Shown here: positions 1-12,150 of the stretch, piece after piece
How positions within the stretch are numbered: position 1 is the first letter of the stretch
Layout of the letters: each line of letters begins with the position of its first letter
Origin: Batillaria attramentaria
Taxonomy: Eukaryota; Mollusca; Gastropoda; Batillariidae
Length of the DNA stretch: 64,000 nt
Direction: 5' to 3'
NCBI GenBank assembly: GCA_018292915.2
Contig: JACVVK020000209.1
Location: 589,501 to 653,500, forward strand
Notes under the pieces: generated by a model
What the model was told of the DNA's origin: nothing
The model's input: the letters and a program-made list of their open reading frames with translations, nothing else
Databases searched by the model: none
Program-made: the position numbers and the translations under genes

Positions 1-1605
1 AACGCCCTAGGGGAACGGATATTCTCGCTGACAGTTTTGCTCATATAATGCATACATTGCCGCGTGTTTGTGATATTGACATTTCCATGGTAGCCCCGCG
101 GGTCAAAATTGCTTGAATGTGAATTTTCTCCTTTTTTTAACAATTGGCCGGAAGAAAAATGCCTTTCGCTAGCCCGCTTGCGTTAATGCGTAGTAAAGAC
201 ACTATTCATCAGCTGCGGTCAATCCTTGGCTTCAAAGAAGGGTAAGCTAAAAGGCTGCGTTCTTTGAGTCTCGTTGACCAAACACAACTTTGGTGTCACG
301 AAGTTCTGCCTACACTGCCTCGATCTGCCCTCTGGCAGACTCTGCCCCATCAGCTCGTGTACAGCAAGCGCTCGTGAATGTTGTATGAAAGTGTCGCTAA
401 GTTGTATTCTTTTTTCTCTCTCTCATGTTTTGGGCATGGGTACACAGAAATATATAACTATGTTCTCATAGTTGGTCACCATCAGTAACTGTAAAAACCA
501 TTTGACAATGGTATGCATTACAATAGGAAACAGTGTACGGTAAGAACAGTTACTTGTAGTACTGTTTGCTGGGGGGAGGGGGGGGGGGGCAATGGACAGC
601 CTACTATTGTTGCTTATACGTTACAATCAGACAATGGACACATGTACATTCTCATTGCCTGACACACAGTTGTTTTCTTTTCGTTGTTGAGATCGCGAAA
701 AAGCCACTGCATTTCGATGGTAATTTCTAGACCATCCCAGAACATGCTGGTGCAGTAACGTCAGTAATTACGACACCTTGGAAAGATTTCGAACTTGCCA
801 GTAAGTTGAGGAATGTTCTAGATCTGACCTGTTTAGTATGTACGCAGCCCTGCACAGCGTTCTGGGTTCTTCTTCTTTCATGAATTTGTTCTCCGCGCGT
901 CTTCTGTTAATAAAGTATTGGAGTTGTATTCTTTCGTATCCCGTGTCTTCTCTGCGAGTGCACGAAGAGAGCGACATAGCAATTCAATTCAATTCAGTAA
1001 TTCTTTATTGTCCTCAAGAGGAGGCAACTCGGTTGCCGCGTAAAACAACAGCCGCCGGTCGCAACAAGAGTTGCAGGAGTAAAATACAACACTTTTGAAT
1101 CAGCTTTTGTTTTTTTTGGTTTTTGTTTGTTTGTTTGTTTGTTTGTTTTTTTTTTTGGTCTAAAGGTGACTTTTAACGTGAAACCTGTTTGGTTTGTGTT
1201 TGAGCAGCCGATTCCTGCCTCAGTTCCAGTGTCTCGACGACGACAATTCCTTTGATTGCCTGTAGTTCAATGTTTTATTTTTTTCATATTTATTATGTAT
1301 GAGGATTCACAGGCCACAGTGTTATATATTATTATACAACGCAGTGTTTATGTTCTAAATTCACCTGCGATTGCAAGGATTAGATTCTCATTCCTCAAAG
1401 ATTCAAAGAATTTTCAAGATTCAAAGATTTTATTCCTTTCCGCTTCCCGGTTGGCGTATGGAGGAATATACGAATACAATGGAGGTGACTAACGAACATG
1501 ATAAAATACACAAACATAGAGCAAAACAACTCACACCAGAACCGCAAAGCACATCACTTGCAAGCCAAGATCATTATGAGGGCACACATTCCAACATAAT
1601 GTTTT
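1..1605. other. Intergenic DNA with a LINE-type tail
   Basis: No gene recognised. There is a G-run at 571-589 and a T/GTTT-rich stretch at about 1108-1156. At 895-935 an AATAAAGTATTGG stretch, and at 983-1040 an (AATTC)n run followed by CTTTATTGTC, resemble the simple-repeat 3' ends of non-LTR retrotransposons (the second on the - strand). Short reading frames here have no recognisable domain. Confidence 0.5.
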
Positions 1606-1814
1606 ACCCACTTCACGGGTGCGACTTTGGGGGTGCTTCCCCTGGTATGACACGTCTTATGATGTGGATGATTACATGGCCAGAACCGCAGGTGCCGTAG
1701 TTCCCGGGCCTGGGTAATGCCAGGATATTTATGACAGGAAACGTGGAATGCGGCCCTGTTCCGCAGTCCTAAACCACACGGACCTCCAAAGCATCATCTT
1801 ACCATCCGATGACC
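1606..1814 (+). repeat. SINE-B fragment (5' and 3' truncated)
   Basis: This matches the central part of the complete SINE-B at 28838-29336, from the ACCCACTTCACGGGTGCGAC block through TATTTATGACAGGAA to CATCATCTTACCATC. The tRNA-like head and the poly-A end are missing, so it is a dead fragment. Divergence from the complete copy looks low, at a few per cent by eye. Confidence 0.85.
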
Positions 1815-2169
1815 ATCTAATAGTACTGTTGCTTTGATGATGCTTTCTGTTGATTGTGCTCGTAGTACAATAATGCCATCTGCCAAGAAGACTTCCGCTT
1901 GATTAGTAAGCTGCATACTCTAGCACTGGCACGATAAGCGATCTGTGTTTATATTTGTAAAATGCTTTCTCTCCCCCTCAGGCATCACGCAATTCCGCTA
2001 GGACCGATCCGGCCCAAAATTGTCCATCGAATGGATTAGGGTGTTGGGTGAATCAGCATACCGCTAGAATTAATTCATCGCTCGCGTTCTCGTGAGTGCA
2101 GGGGACAGAGTGACGCAAAGAGGGGGGGGGGGATGGGGGTGGGGGTGGGAGCAGGTGGGGGATGGGAGT

Positions 2170-2464
2170 GAGAAGAGGGGAGAGAGAGAGAGAGAGAGAA
2201 AGAGAGATTTTATGGTACAGATATTGACATAGTTTTTCCCAAAGCCATTTTACATATCTGTCATTGCTAAAGCTACTGTTCTAGTACGGCTACATCCACT
2301 GCAGAGAGAGAGAGAGAGAGAGAGAATGACGATGACACTTTATTTTACAAGGTCTGAAAGATGTAGGTGCGAAAACCTGTCTTCAGTCTTGCCCTTGATA
2401 CGCTACCAACCCTAAGGCTACGAAGAACGGCTAAAATAGTTTTTAAAAAAAACAAAAAAACTCG

Positions 2465-2510
<46 letters not shown>
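2170..2510. repeat. (GA)n tracts with LINE 3'-tail sequence
   Basis: Three GA tracts (about 2178-2207, 2303-2325, 2467-2508) alternate with ATGACGATGACACTTTATTTTACAAGG and similar sequence. The same arrangement occurs at 32880-33180. Read on the - strand it is a LINE-like 3' tail ending in (CATCAT)n(CT)n. Confidence 0.6.
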
Positions 2511-2512
<2 letters not shown>

Positions 2513-3180
2513 AGGGGGGAGGGGGGAAAAGTGAAGTTAGGGAGAGGCCGGAGAGGGTTATACACAATGCTACGGGCCCATTGCGCGGCTATGCGCGGAG
2601 ATCCCCCCCCCCTCTCCCCGCGTCCCCCAAGTTGATGCCAGCATCGGCAATAAATTGCATGGCGTAACGCGCCGTTGTGGGTTGCGTGGTAAAAGCCCGT
2701 GTCATGCCGAGTGCCGTTCGCGCGTCCATACCGACGCATAAAATCCTCTCCCGCTGTTCTCTTTGTTTTCCTGTATATTGATAGACCGCCAGCCTTCCAT
2801 CTAACGCTCAGGGAATTGAGCCGTCTGCCGAGCGGTCGGCTGTAGTGGCAGTGTGCAGGACAGGCTAGACTCGTCTGCAAGCGGGGGGGTTGTTGTGAAA
2901 GTTTTGAGAGCCGGCCTGGATTGTTCTGTAGGGATTTAAACTGTTTTAAAAGTGATTACAGTCCAAGGAAGGACAGACGGTGCCCGTGGTAGTCAGGACT
3001 GTCTGGCAAACTCCCTGTTGTCGTATTAAGTCTCTCGTTTCATTGCGGACGTGTCTGGTACACCATCCCACCTCCTCTCCCACTGACTCTGCCCCCCCCC
3101 CCACCTCCCCGCCATCCTCCGTCAACATTAGACGTGCTATTTTCTTGTTCAGTAAGTTTTGCAGAAGCCTACTTGTCTTT
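2511..3180. other. Intergenic, G/C-run rich
   Basis: It contains G- and C-homopolymer runs (2504-2526, 2606-2615, 3092-3101). No coding exon or recognised repeat apart from chance reading frames. Confidence 0.4.
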
Positions 3181-3187
3181 GGAACAA

Positions 3188-3300
3188 TTCAATTCAATTC
3201 AATTCATTTCAATTCAAAATACTTTATTGTCTGTTTAAGAGAGACTCTAAAAACAGAAAATCTTCTTTGGCCTCACATGATGCTCTGTCACAGATAAGAT
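3188..3300 (-). repeat. (AATTC)n plus CTTTATTGTC element end
   Basis: A short (CAATT)n array runs into ATACTTTATTGTCTG. The same junction is present at 978-1040 and 48608-48680. On the - strand it reads as an AATAAAG-type retroelement 3' end with a pentanucleotide tail. Confidence 0.5.
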
Positions 3301-3394
3301 AAAAGGTCTTGACATAAAACATAAAAATAAAATAGAGTTAAACGTTAAGGTCAAACACACTTCAGAGACGATTTAAAACAAGTAATTTCGCATG

Positions 3395-3660
3395 TAAGTG
3401 CGCCTGAGCGCTTGTAACAGTCTATCTTAATTATTAGTAGAGTTCTGAATGCTGTAGTAGAGAGCTCCGTCTACAGGCTCAGTCTGTGAACCGGCCGCGA
3501 AAATTCAGATTCTCTTACTCAACGGTTGGCCATGTTCAGAACCTCTCGCGCTCAGTCTTTGTATAATCCGGTAGCATTTGAGATGCTGTCACTGTGCAGT
3601 GAGGTGCTTACGTGGTACAATGTCAGACACTACCAACAGAGCCCAGAATGATCTGTGAAC
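3395..3660 (+). repeat. Dispersed repeat J, copy 1
   Basis: Blocks such as GTCTATCTTAATTATTAGTA and TGCTGTCACTGTGCAG recur in the same order at about 39945-40350 and 52115-52680. Copies are diverged, with indels. The class is unknown, and no terminal repeats or coding capacity were seen. Confidence 0.5.
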
Positions 3661-4646
3661 AAAATCTCTTATAAATTGAACTCATTGTAACCGATCAGTC
3701 AAAGCAGTGTCAGAACTTGTGCAGGTGGACAGAATAATTATTCTTCTTGTAACATTTCTGTGAATCTCTTTCGTACCAAGGACACTGTTCTGTGAAACGT
3801 TCACGGAATGATGCAATCAGTTTGAACAAGATCGCTTGAATCTGAAAACATTTCCAAACTAATCGTTGGGCCTTTTAGACGGTGACATAATCATAATACA
3901 CTTCTGGTTCATCTTTGGAACACAGGTACTCTAAGATGATTATGCTCATTATTTTTTTTTCAACTTCCTTTTTGCTTCTTTTTGATTCGATTTTTCTTTC
4001 TTTTCTTCTTTACTTTTTTTTATATTTATTTTTTCGTTCTTACTTTCTTTCCTTTGTTAGTTCTTTCTTTCTTTTTCCCCTTTTTTAGACATTGTTATGT
4101 TTGTTTGTTTACTTTTGGTTTTAAAAGAAATCGCCATCGTCTCATATAACTTTTGTTGGTTTTACAGGGACGTCAATATTGAAGCCACATCATTGGAGTA
4201 TTGACTCACACCAACCAGTCACAGACAAGGACATAGTTTTTAACCTTCGTAGCACGTGCTCGGGACCAAGATCTGTAGTGAGTGTGTACATACAACATGA
4301 AGCTGAAAAGTAAATGGGATACCGCCTTTGTGCCGACGACGACCGCGACGTTACATTTGTGGTGACACCATGACTAGGGTTCGAATCCCGTTTCACAGCT
4401 GGCGAGCGTGGATACAGTACAGCCTGCCGCATCTCCTTATCATCATGGATCTTATTGGTGAGTGGAAGCGCTTTATCGTGACTGTCGTCTTTGTTGTTAT
4501 CAAGTTCATTGTTTTGTCAACAAGATCACGTGTGCCATTTATTATCACAATGTATATGGTCTTGTCGTCGTCTGCGACGCTGTGGCTGTTGTTGTCCTCG
4601 TTGTTATTGTCGTTATTGTTTTTGTTATTACTGTTGTTGTTGTTGT
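3661..4646. other. Intergenic, pyrimidine-rich
   Basis: A T/C-rich tract spans about 3948-4085. At 4375-4390 TAGGGTTCGAATCCCG looks like an RNA polymerase III box B, perhaps a decayed tRNA-type SINE head, but no box A could be placed with confidence. A GTT/CTG-rich stretch at 4560-4645 leads into the SINE-B fragment. Confidence 0.35.
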
Positions 4647-4982
4647 GCTGCCCCACTTCTTCGCCAGCTCCATTGGTGTTCAGAAGCTTGGGCAATTTTT
4701 ATTATGCATGCATGGCGATGAGAATGAGGATGAGGTTTGTGATGATGCCATGGAGGTCCATGTGAATTGAGGCTGCGTGACAGGACCGCAATAAATACCC
4801 CGTGGCTAACCAGGCCTGCGGTGCCGGCCGTGCAATCATTCTCATCATGTGTCATAACAATGGAAGCACCCCCAACGTCGCACCCCATGGAGTGGGTGAA
4901 TCTCGGCTGTGTGGCAACAGCCTGCCCACTGAGCCGATAGCACACTCGCCATGGGTAGGAGCCGACCTAGGTGGGAAACTGT
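4647..4982 (-). repeat. SINE-B copy lacking its tRNA head
   Basis: On the - strand it matches SINE-B from the ACCTAGGTCGGCTCCTACCC block to the terminal GGGGCAGCA. The tRNA-like first ~80 bp is absent, as expected for a 5'-truncated retroposed copy. It is noticeably more diverged than the copy at 28838. Confidence 0.8.
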
Positions 4983-5495
4983 CATTATTGTTGTTACTCT
5001 CCTTGTTGTAGTTGTTGTCCTAGCTGTCGCTGTTGTTGTTTTCATTGTCATTCTCAGCCCCCGCCCCCCAACCACAGGCAAGCCCCTCCCCCACTTCCCA
5101 TTTTCCTCACCTCCCACCAAACGCCTGCTGGCTTGCCTCTGGATGAATTCTCTACAAGACTTTATATCCGAGTCGAACACCGGTTCATGCTTGAAATATC
5201 CGATTACTTTATTCAAGACAAATTATGTCCTATACCTTTATTGTCAGCCGTGGACATTTTGTCCGATTTTAGTTCCTACAGAGATGAAACCCCGATGATC
5301 ACACCGTGATCTTTCATGTCCAGGCAGTTAATACGGCGAGTTTCAAGAGAGTCGTCCAAGGGTTTACTACCTCGCAAGGGAAAAAACAAGAAATAGTTAT
5401 ATTTCAGAAGAAGGTTGTAGTAGTAGAGATTTCATCGTGAGATAGGCCAACGCACGCCTCCCGCAAAGAATGTACAGAGTATAAATATATTTTTT
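4983..5495. other. Intergenic
   Basis: No gene or named repeat seen. A GTT-rich start (4983-5060) and a short C-rich stretch precede plain sequence. Confidence 0.35.
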
Positions 5496-5497
5496 TC

Positions 5498-5812
5498 TGC
5501 TTTATTGTCCATTTCGGGAAATTCGGGCAACTTCCCTCCGGAGAATAGCGTCGCCGCGGTGCAGCGCCACCCAATACCTATCGTTTTTTATTTTTATTTT
5601 TATTTTTTTACAATTTTGCTGGTGGAGGAAAGCGGGATAACCCGGAGAGAAACTCCCGATGAGCAGCCCGGCAGCCAGGAAAAACCGGTATCTCATATCA
5701 CAAGCTCGACCTTGGCTCGAACCCACGCTTCATCGCCATGACATTGGTGACGGCCGTTCAGTAACGCAGCGGCTAAATCCGACGCGCTACCTGTTAGACC
5801 ACCGCTCACCCC
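5498..5812 (-). repeat. SINE-C (tRNA-derived), copy 1
   Basis: On the - strand a tRNA-like head starts at 5812 (box A around GGTCTAACAGGTAGCGCG, box B GGGTTCGAGCC at 5723-5713). It continues through CCGGTTTTTCCTGGCTGCC to a GGGACAATAAAG-type end at 5500. A second copy lies at 7762-8015 with the same block order. Gene identity is excluded by frame disruption and by the second copy. Confidence 0.7.
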
Positions 5813-6230
5813 TTCAGAAGAAGGTTAATGTTCAAATGAAGATCACTTGAACAAGCAGGATGCGATTATGGATGCTTACGCAAACGGACACCGCCAAAAA
5901 AAAACAAAAAAAAAAAAAAAACAGGTCGTGCGTAAACAAGCCATCAGATAATTATATTAAAGAAGAAGAAGAAGAAAAAAGAGTATCCATTACCGTGCGA
6001 AAATAACACGCTTGCAGAGGAAACTGCTTTAGTGGAAACGCCACCCCTGAGGAAACGTTCTCTGGTTTTATTTGAGCTGTCTGTTTCGTATTAGCATCGC
6101 ACTTTGGGGCCAGATTTAAATGCTAACTCGCAGTTTATGGGCGCGCTACTGGTCTTGTGATGTTTTGCCAATCACTTCACTTGTAATCAAGTAGGCTGCT
6201 TCTCTTCATTGAACTTCTTTTAGCGCGGAC
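5813..6230. other. Intergenic
   Basis: A-rich runs (5897-5920) and an AAG repeat (5961-5980). Nothing coding recognised. Confidence 0.35.

Positions 6231-6306
<76 letters not shown>
6231..6306. repeat. (GT)n microsatellite
   Basis: About 37 GT units, effectively uninterrupted after GGACGG. Confidence 0.95.
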
Positions 6307-6308
<2 letters not shown>

Positions 6309-6426
6309 GAGAGTCGGAAAGGCTGACTTAATTAAGCAAAGATTAGGTATCTGTCTGCACTTTGTTTAGCACAATTTGCACAATCAGTCCTAACAGTGCA
6401 CAGGGTTCAAGATTTTAGAACGAGAA

Positions 6427-6440
6427 CTCTCTCTCTCTCC

Positions 6441-6526
<86 letters not shown>
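6427..6526. repeat. Compound (CT)n(CA)n microsatellite
   Basis: A CT tract switches directly into about 33 CA units. Confidence 0.95.
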
Positions 6527-6530
<4 letters not shown>

Positions 6531-6539
6531 CTTTTACTT

Positions 6540-6686
6540 GTTTTGTTCGATTTTCTTTCGTTTCATTAGTGTTCCGGTTTATATCATGCAATAATGCTTA
6601 GTAGTTTGTTTTTTTGTTCTCTCTGTATCAAGTGCATGTTGTAGATAAGCACTTGTGCTTAATACTTATAGTCTTGTAAAATAAAG

Positions 6687-6739
<53 letters not shown>
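6540..6739 (+). repeat. LINE-like 3' end with (CT)n tail
   Basis: Non-coding sequence ends in GTAAAATAAAGTTCATT at 6676-6692 and runs straight into a (CT)n tract up to 6739. The AATAAAGTTC-then-simple-repeat ending recurs at about 10844-10860, and in variants at 16384 and 32930 on the - strand. It is best read as the 3' terminus of a non-LTR retrotransposon. No reverse-transcriptase frame remains here. Confidence 0.5.
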
Positions 6740-6741
<2 letters not shown>

Positions 6742-6900
6742 GGAGCCGTGGTGGCCGAATGGTAGAGCGTTGGACTTCTAATGCTCGGGCCGTGAGTTCG
6801 TATCCCGGCTGAGGCCAAATATTTGTGGTGGCTTTATTATCGTAGCCCCGTCTTCGATATCACCCGTATGTGGTGGAAAAGGACGTTAAACCCCTAATCC
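6740..6900 (+). repeat. SINE-A, full length, inside a CT tract
   Basis: The tRNA-like head begins GGGGAGCCGTGGTGGCCGAA (box A) with box B-like GAGTTCGTATCCCGGC. It is followed by the family body (AAATATTTGTG, CGTCTTCGATATCACCC, GTGGTGGAAAAGGACG). A CT tract ends exactly at its 5' boundary and another CT tract lies about 29 bp after its end, so it appears to have inserted into a CT microsatellite. Confidence 0.92.
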
Positions 6901-7761
6901 CCCCTCCCACTCCCCTCCCGCCCACCCTCTCTCTCTCTCTCTCTCTCTAGCCCCGCTTTCCGCCAGCCCCTCCCTCCCCAGCGTGCAAATGCAAGGAAAA
7001 CATTCTCGCCTGCTCAAAACAAAAACAGCTGCTATTTCCCGAACTGTCTTCAGGTACCGCTCTCTCAAAGGAGGATTGTGTAAGAGTATCCCGACATTGT
7101 TTTCAAGTCTACCGACTGTTAAACTGAGACACGTCAAAACTGTGAGACGACTGGCTTAGAAAACAGACATTCTGTTGAGAGAAAGCCTTGCTGCGTCAGT
7201 CGACAGAACGTCTCTACACGGAGAGAGGGAACCAAACACTCGGCTCCTCACAGAAATACAATCGTTACCGGTTACCGCTGAAAGTACCCAAAAGGCTTAA
7301 CTGCCACTATCAGCGTATTGTGACTCGGATGCCAGAGAATGTCTTGTGCTTATCAGACGGATACCCTGTTTTCTTAAACATTTGGCAAAGGTCAGAAAAA
7401 CTAACGCGCAAAACCCCAGAGACAAACGTCAATGACCCCGGCCAAGCTCACAAACTGCAGAGATGCCGGGGAATATTATCTCCAAGTTGACGCTTGTTTT
7501 CACGTGAGGCGGAAACATCACTCAGTCAGTTTTACAGTGTGTCTGTCACGCATGGTGGAAACACCGCGTTCCACAGCATCTCTATTAGTCCTAAAGTCGT
7601 TGGTTCTGGAGACTTTTTGTTTCAGTGGTGTCTGTCTGTGTCTGTTTCAGCGATGTATGTCTGTCCATTCGTTACAGTGATCTCTGTGTGTCCCGCCTGC
7701 TTCAGTGATGTCCGTTATGCTTGTATGTCTCTCTGTTTTCTTTTCTTCTCTTTGTTTTAAT
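6901..7761. other. Intergenic
   Basis: A CT tract at about 6929-6948, then plain sequence. Reading frames of up to 100 codons occur but carry no recognisable domain or convincing splice context. Confidence 0.35.
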
Positions 7762-8015
7762 GCTTTATTATCCCTTTCGGAAAATTCGGGCTGCTTCTCT
7801 CAGGGGAAGCGCGTTGCTGCTGTGCTGCGTCACCCATCCTACCTATGCTCTGTTTATGTTTTGAATTTTGCTGAGGAAGGAAAGCCGGAGTACCCGGAAA
7901 GTCTAGAAACCCCCGATGAGCAGCCCGGTAGCCAGGAAAAACCGGTATCACATTTCACAGCTCGACCTGGGTTCGAACCCACGCTTCGCCGTGACATGGT
8001 GGTGACCACCGCCCA
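7762..8015 (-). repeat. SINE-C, copy 2
   Basis: Same blocks as 5498-5812: CCCGATGAGCAGCCCGG, CCAGGAAAAACCGGTATC, then a tRNA-like GGGTTCGAACCC box B (palindromic here) near 7970-7982. The box A end of the head is missing or eroded. Confidence 0.7.
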
Positions 8016-9370
8016 CGAGTTTCACTGGTGCTTGTCTAACAGTTTGTTTCAGTGATGTCTGTATGCTCCTTTGTTTGAGTGATAAGCGTATCCTTGTCTG
8101 ATCGTCCGTTTCAGTGATGACCGTATGTCTGTCTGTTTTAATGATGTGTGTGTGTGTGTCCGGGTGTGACCACAACAGCTGGTTGAGATGGATTTTTGAA
8201 AGAGACAAGCGTAAAAAACAGCTGCTGCATTTTAATGGAACCCTATTGAAACAGAGCGTTCACTCATTGCCATCTTGACAAAAAAAAAGAAAATTTACAA
8301 TCAAGTGCGTCGATACATTTGAGAGAAATTTCATCAGCTAGTTTTTGTGCAGTCATTATACTAAAACGTAAAAAAAAAAGTAAAGTAATACGTAAGGTAA
8401 ATTGAATTTCTGATACCTTTCAAGCCAAATTTCTCAACTCATTGCAAGACAGCATTGCTCGCCTTCCCTCCCCCCACTCTTTTATTTAGCAAAAAGCATT
8501 CACGGTATCCCAATCATCTCACGTAACGCAGCTCATCAAGTTTGGTAGGATCTGGCTGACAGAGTGGTAAAAGACTGGGTGGATCCGTTATATCAAAGGG
8601 AAACATCGTTACGGACTTGAGACGGGAATGGCACAGAAATGGTATCTTATCCTCCACATTTCAATCACTTCAGGCACATATACGTATCCTCTTCCTGACT
8701 GACTCCCTCCCCCCGGGGTTCCAGCCCTCAAGCTTGCTGTCTCACACTTTCACGTTTTCCATCAGAGAGTCGAGAGTTTGTCTTACACGCGAAAATTGTG
8801 AAAAAGCCGATAACGCTGATGACATCCCCCGCTTCCTGCGTCAGCCATAGTCGTCATAATTATCTCAAGTATGCACCTTGATTTGATTCCCTTCGACCCA
8901 GACGCCTTGTAGTGACTAGCGAATTTGCTTTATCGGGTCCCGCATCTGCCCGGCATCCCCATCATGGCCCTCTTGCCTATGTTTGCGCAGGCAAACAGCA
9001 TACGAGAAAGCAGATAGACTGGTTCCCTTTTGGCTGGAACGGGAGCCAGGCAATGTTAAACAGTACCGCTATTTGCTCTCCGTCATGTCCCAGCAAATGA
9101 TAACGCCATTGCCACTGCCCGTTCAGTGACGTGAAGACGGGAGAAGGACTTGTGGTCGGGGGACGACTGGGGAGGGACGTATGGGATGAGGGTTTACACT
9201 TAAATTCTTCAAGGTTTGCGGCATAAGGTTTTGGCTGAGTTGGGGTCTGTCTCAGCCGGATTGGTCCGTCCTCACTATTCTCCCTTCCCCCCCCCCCCTT
9301 CCCCGTCTTTCCACCACCCCCATCTCCACCTCACACGCACAAGCACACATTCACGCGCGGTCCGCTGGAA
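8016..9370. other. Intergenic
   Basis: A short CTGT/GTCT-rich start, poly-A runs (8281-8289, 8371-8380) and a C-run at about 9288-9299. No gene recognised. Confidence 0.35.
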
Positions 9371-9540
9371 GGACCCGGGATAGCGGAATGGTAGAACGTT
9401 GGACTGTGAATGCTCGGGTCGTTAGTTCGAATCTCGGATGGGGCCAAATAATTGTGCTGGCCTCTTCCTCGTCGCCCCGTCTTTGATATCACCCATTCAT
9501 GATGGGGAAAAAACCGTTATACTCCCGAACACCCACCCAC
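9371..9540 (+). repeat. SINE-A, diverged copy
   Basis: Head GGACCCGGGATAGCGGAATG, box B GTTAGTTCGAATCTCG, body GGGGCCAAATAATTGTGCTG, and a CACCCACCCAC-type tail. Many substitutions from the family consensus; no clear target duplication. Confidence 0.85.
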
Positions 9541-10617
9541 GTACACTCTGGCAGACACGCAAGCACGCACGCATGCCCTTTTGTGAATCGCCTCCCCCTT
9601 ACCCGCGCACGCTTCAACCTCCAACCCCCAGAACATCATTCTCCTTCTTTTGTTTTTGTTTTTTGGTTTTTTTCAATGGAGTTTTTGTAAAGTGTTTTCC
9701 TCACTGTCTGACAAACTTTTACAACTTCCCGCCCCCTTCTCGCAAATCTTCCTGTCATTCCAGACTCTCTATAAGTTTGGTGACAGGAGTTTTTGACACG
9801 ATCCGATGTCTGTTTTTTCTCCTTCGAGTTCTTCTCTCTTCTTTTCTTTCACGAACGTTTTCAACTCTTCTCATTTACTATCCACTCCCTCCCTTTCTGG
9901 CCCTGCCACCTTTCCCTATCCCCCTCCGTAGATAATAACTTTTCCAAAGTGTTTGTACCTCGCCACTTCCTTACAAATATGAAGGCAGAAGTTTGTGGCA
10001 GTTTGCGTAAGATTCTGACAGTTTCAAGAAAGTTCTTGCTTTTCCCCGTATAAGAACGATTTTCTCCTGACCCCCCTTCAACCAACCTTTTCCCAATCCC
10101 CCTTTTACTGCTACCGTGGTATGAGTTTGCCTACGTTCGATACAAGAGTTTGCATCCGTAAGAAACTTCATTCCTTTCCTGCTTCTTTTTTTTTCTTTTT
10201 CTTGCCCTAGGATTCTTGTTTACTTAGAAAAGGGCAAAGTGTTTGGGGTGGGTATTACCTTCTTTCGGGTTTGCAAAGAGGGTACGACCGAAAGAAGACA
10301 ACACAAAAAAGGTTAATTTCTTTATGGATTATTTTGTCAAATCTTTCAGACCATATGGTTTATTAAACATGATGAGTATCCTGAAGGCTGATGACACACT
10401 GCTGTGTACACAGTGATATACGTCTGTTACAATTCAGTGAGAACAATTTAAATATTAGCGCTTCTACTTCAGCGATAAACGTTTTATTTTACTTGATATT
10501 GACACTTGTATTTTAAGGGGGACTGGCTTTGATGCTGAACTGCTAATATTTGAATTTACTGCAAACGCTTTCTGTTCCCGTTCCTGGACTCGGAGCTGTT
10601 TTGGAAATGACCAGCAA
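9541..10617. other. Intergenic, pyrimidine-rich first half
   Basis: About 9590-9930 is strongly T/C-rich and gives a 165-codon chance frame of low complexity. No domain seen. Confidence 0.35.
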
Positions 10618-10618
10618 A

Positions 10619-10672
<54 letters not shown>

Positions 10673-10890
10673 CTGTATTTTTTTTTATAATGCTACTTTA
10701 TCCCTGCCGTCTTCGGTGTTGTTATCTTTTTTGTATTTCTTTTCTCGTACCTTTTGCCTTTTATAGCCTTTGTTATTGTTGTTTTAGCAACGGCCGATTG
10801 AAAATTAATCATTGTCTAGTTAAATTACTTTCGTTGGAAAATAAAGTTCTCCCCCCGCCCCCCCCCCCTCCCTCCCTCTCTCGCCCTCTC
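10618..10890 (+). repeat. (CT)n tract and LINE-like 3' tail
   Basis: An imperfect CT tract (10618-10672) is followed by sequence ending GGAAAATAAAGTTCTCCCC at 10846-10864 and a C/CT-rich tail. The ending is the same as at 6676, which supports a retroelement 3' terminus. Confidence 0.45.
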
Positions 10891-11000
10891 TGGGCCAAAC
10901 AAAATATCAGGCTGCAGGTTTGATCAGTGGAGCATTTGTTACTGCCTGAAAACCTTCATCCCAGATAAGACTTTAAGACTTCACTCATCGGGATTAGCAA

Positions 11001-11203
11001 CCCTCTGTGTCGGGTGGGTGGGGTGGGTGTTTGGGGGTTTAACGTCCTTTTCCACCACATAGGGTGATATCAAAGACGGGGCAACGATGAAAAAGCCAGC
11101 ACAAATATTTGGCCCCAACCGGGATCGAACTCATGACGCGAGCATTAGAAGTCCAACGCTCTACCATTCGACCACCCCGGCCCCCCCCCCCCCCTCTGTG
11201 TCG
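11001..11203 (-). repeat. SINE-A with 12-bp target duplication
   Basis: The body is 11013-11191 on -. The box B complement lies at about 11119-11132, and the head ends in a C-run. It is flanked by the perfect direct repeat CCCTCTGTGTCG at 11001-11012 and 11192-11203. This fixes both insertion boundaries and shows LINE-type retroposition. Confidence 0.95.
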
Positions 11204-11631
11204 TCCGAGAGTGAAAAAAAAAGAGAAAAATAAAGAGCAGCACATAAAACCAAACCGAACGAAATTAGAAAATGACAACGGGAAACCAATGAAAGCACAC
11301 ACACAAAAAAAAAAAAACAGGAAAATAAAAATCTGGGATGGACGTGACAAGAAAAGGCAGTGGTCCTGCCGAGTCCGGAAGTGAAGCTGGCAGCCTTAGC
11401 GTGTTGCATCACGCCTCTGGGCATGCTCACACTCTGCAGTCACAGCCTCTGCGGCACGTAGCACTGCATGCACGCCGTGGTTGAAGTATTATGCTTCAAG
11501 GGGTTATTAAGCCTGTTTTCTTCTCCTTCAGGTTTGCCTTCTTACTGGCCAGTTTTCGCTTGACGGATATTAAGAGAAAAGACCTAAAAATATGAGAGAA
11601 AGGAATAGATTAAAAATCGAACTGGGAGAGA

Positions 11632-11669
<38 letters not shown>

Positions 11670-12080
11670 ATGGCAATCCTTAACATTGAACGGTAGAAGA
11701 TTTTGCAGTTTGCAAAAAAATGCCAGTTTGCAACCTTGCCGTACTTGCTTGACTACAGTACAAACGTAAGCTAAGAAATTCACCCTACAGACATTCTACG
11801 TCAGCAAAATACAACAAAAAGGCAAAATAAGCATTGCCCAATAACCAGTGGAGAGAGAGAGAGAGAGAGAGAGATATTCTACTGACTCTGCTGCAACAGT
11901 ACTGTTGATGTAGTTAAGACGTTGACCCCAGTTTGAAAACGTTTCTTCAGACCATAAACAAAGGCCGGCTTATCGGCGATTAGCGCAGTTAGAGCACAAG
12001 GAAAACAGAAAAAGCCATGACATGGCGGTTAGTACAAAACGAAACGTCCCTCAGTGGATTTTGCAGCAAGAGCTGTTATG
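11204..12080. repeat. Intergenic with GA tracts and LINE-tail sequence
   Basis: (GA)n at 11626-11668 and 11852-11873 bracket a segment containing GCCAGTTTGCAACCTTGCCG. That block recurs at about 32970-32990 and is read as a LINE 3' end on the - strand. The remainder is unassigned. Confidence 0.45.
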
Positions 12081-12082
12081 TT

Positions 12083-12150
12083 ACAGTTAGTTGGTCAGTT
12101 ATTTAGGGCTTAACGCCGCGCAAGCAACAAAGACTATTTAATAATAATAA
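12083..12150 (-). repeat. Dispersed repeat F, copy 1
   Basis: TTAGGGCTTAACGCCGCGCA and AGCAACAAAGACTA match, on the opposite strand, 19888-19945 and 20447-20490. It is followed by (TAA)n and AGGATTTGTCTGGCGCCCA. Probably the 3' end of a SINE or LINE. Confidence 0.6.

Noticed and set aside
3188..3240. CRISPR-like short repeats in the (AATTC)n and other arrays
   Set aside because: Units are contiguous simple repeats without spacers, in a eukaryotic genome.
4393..5298. Overlapping frames of 100-145 codons on both strands
   Set aside because: They cover GTT repeats and a SINE-B fragment; frames on both strands are equally long, as expected for low-complexity DNA.
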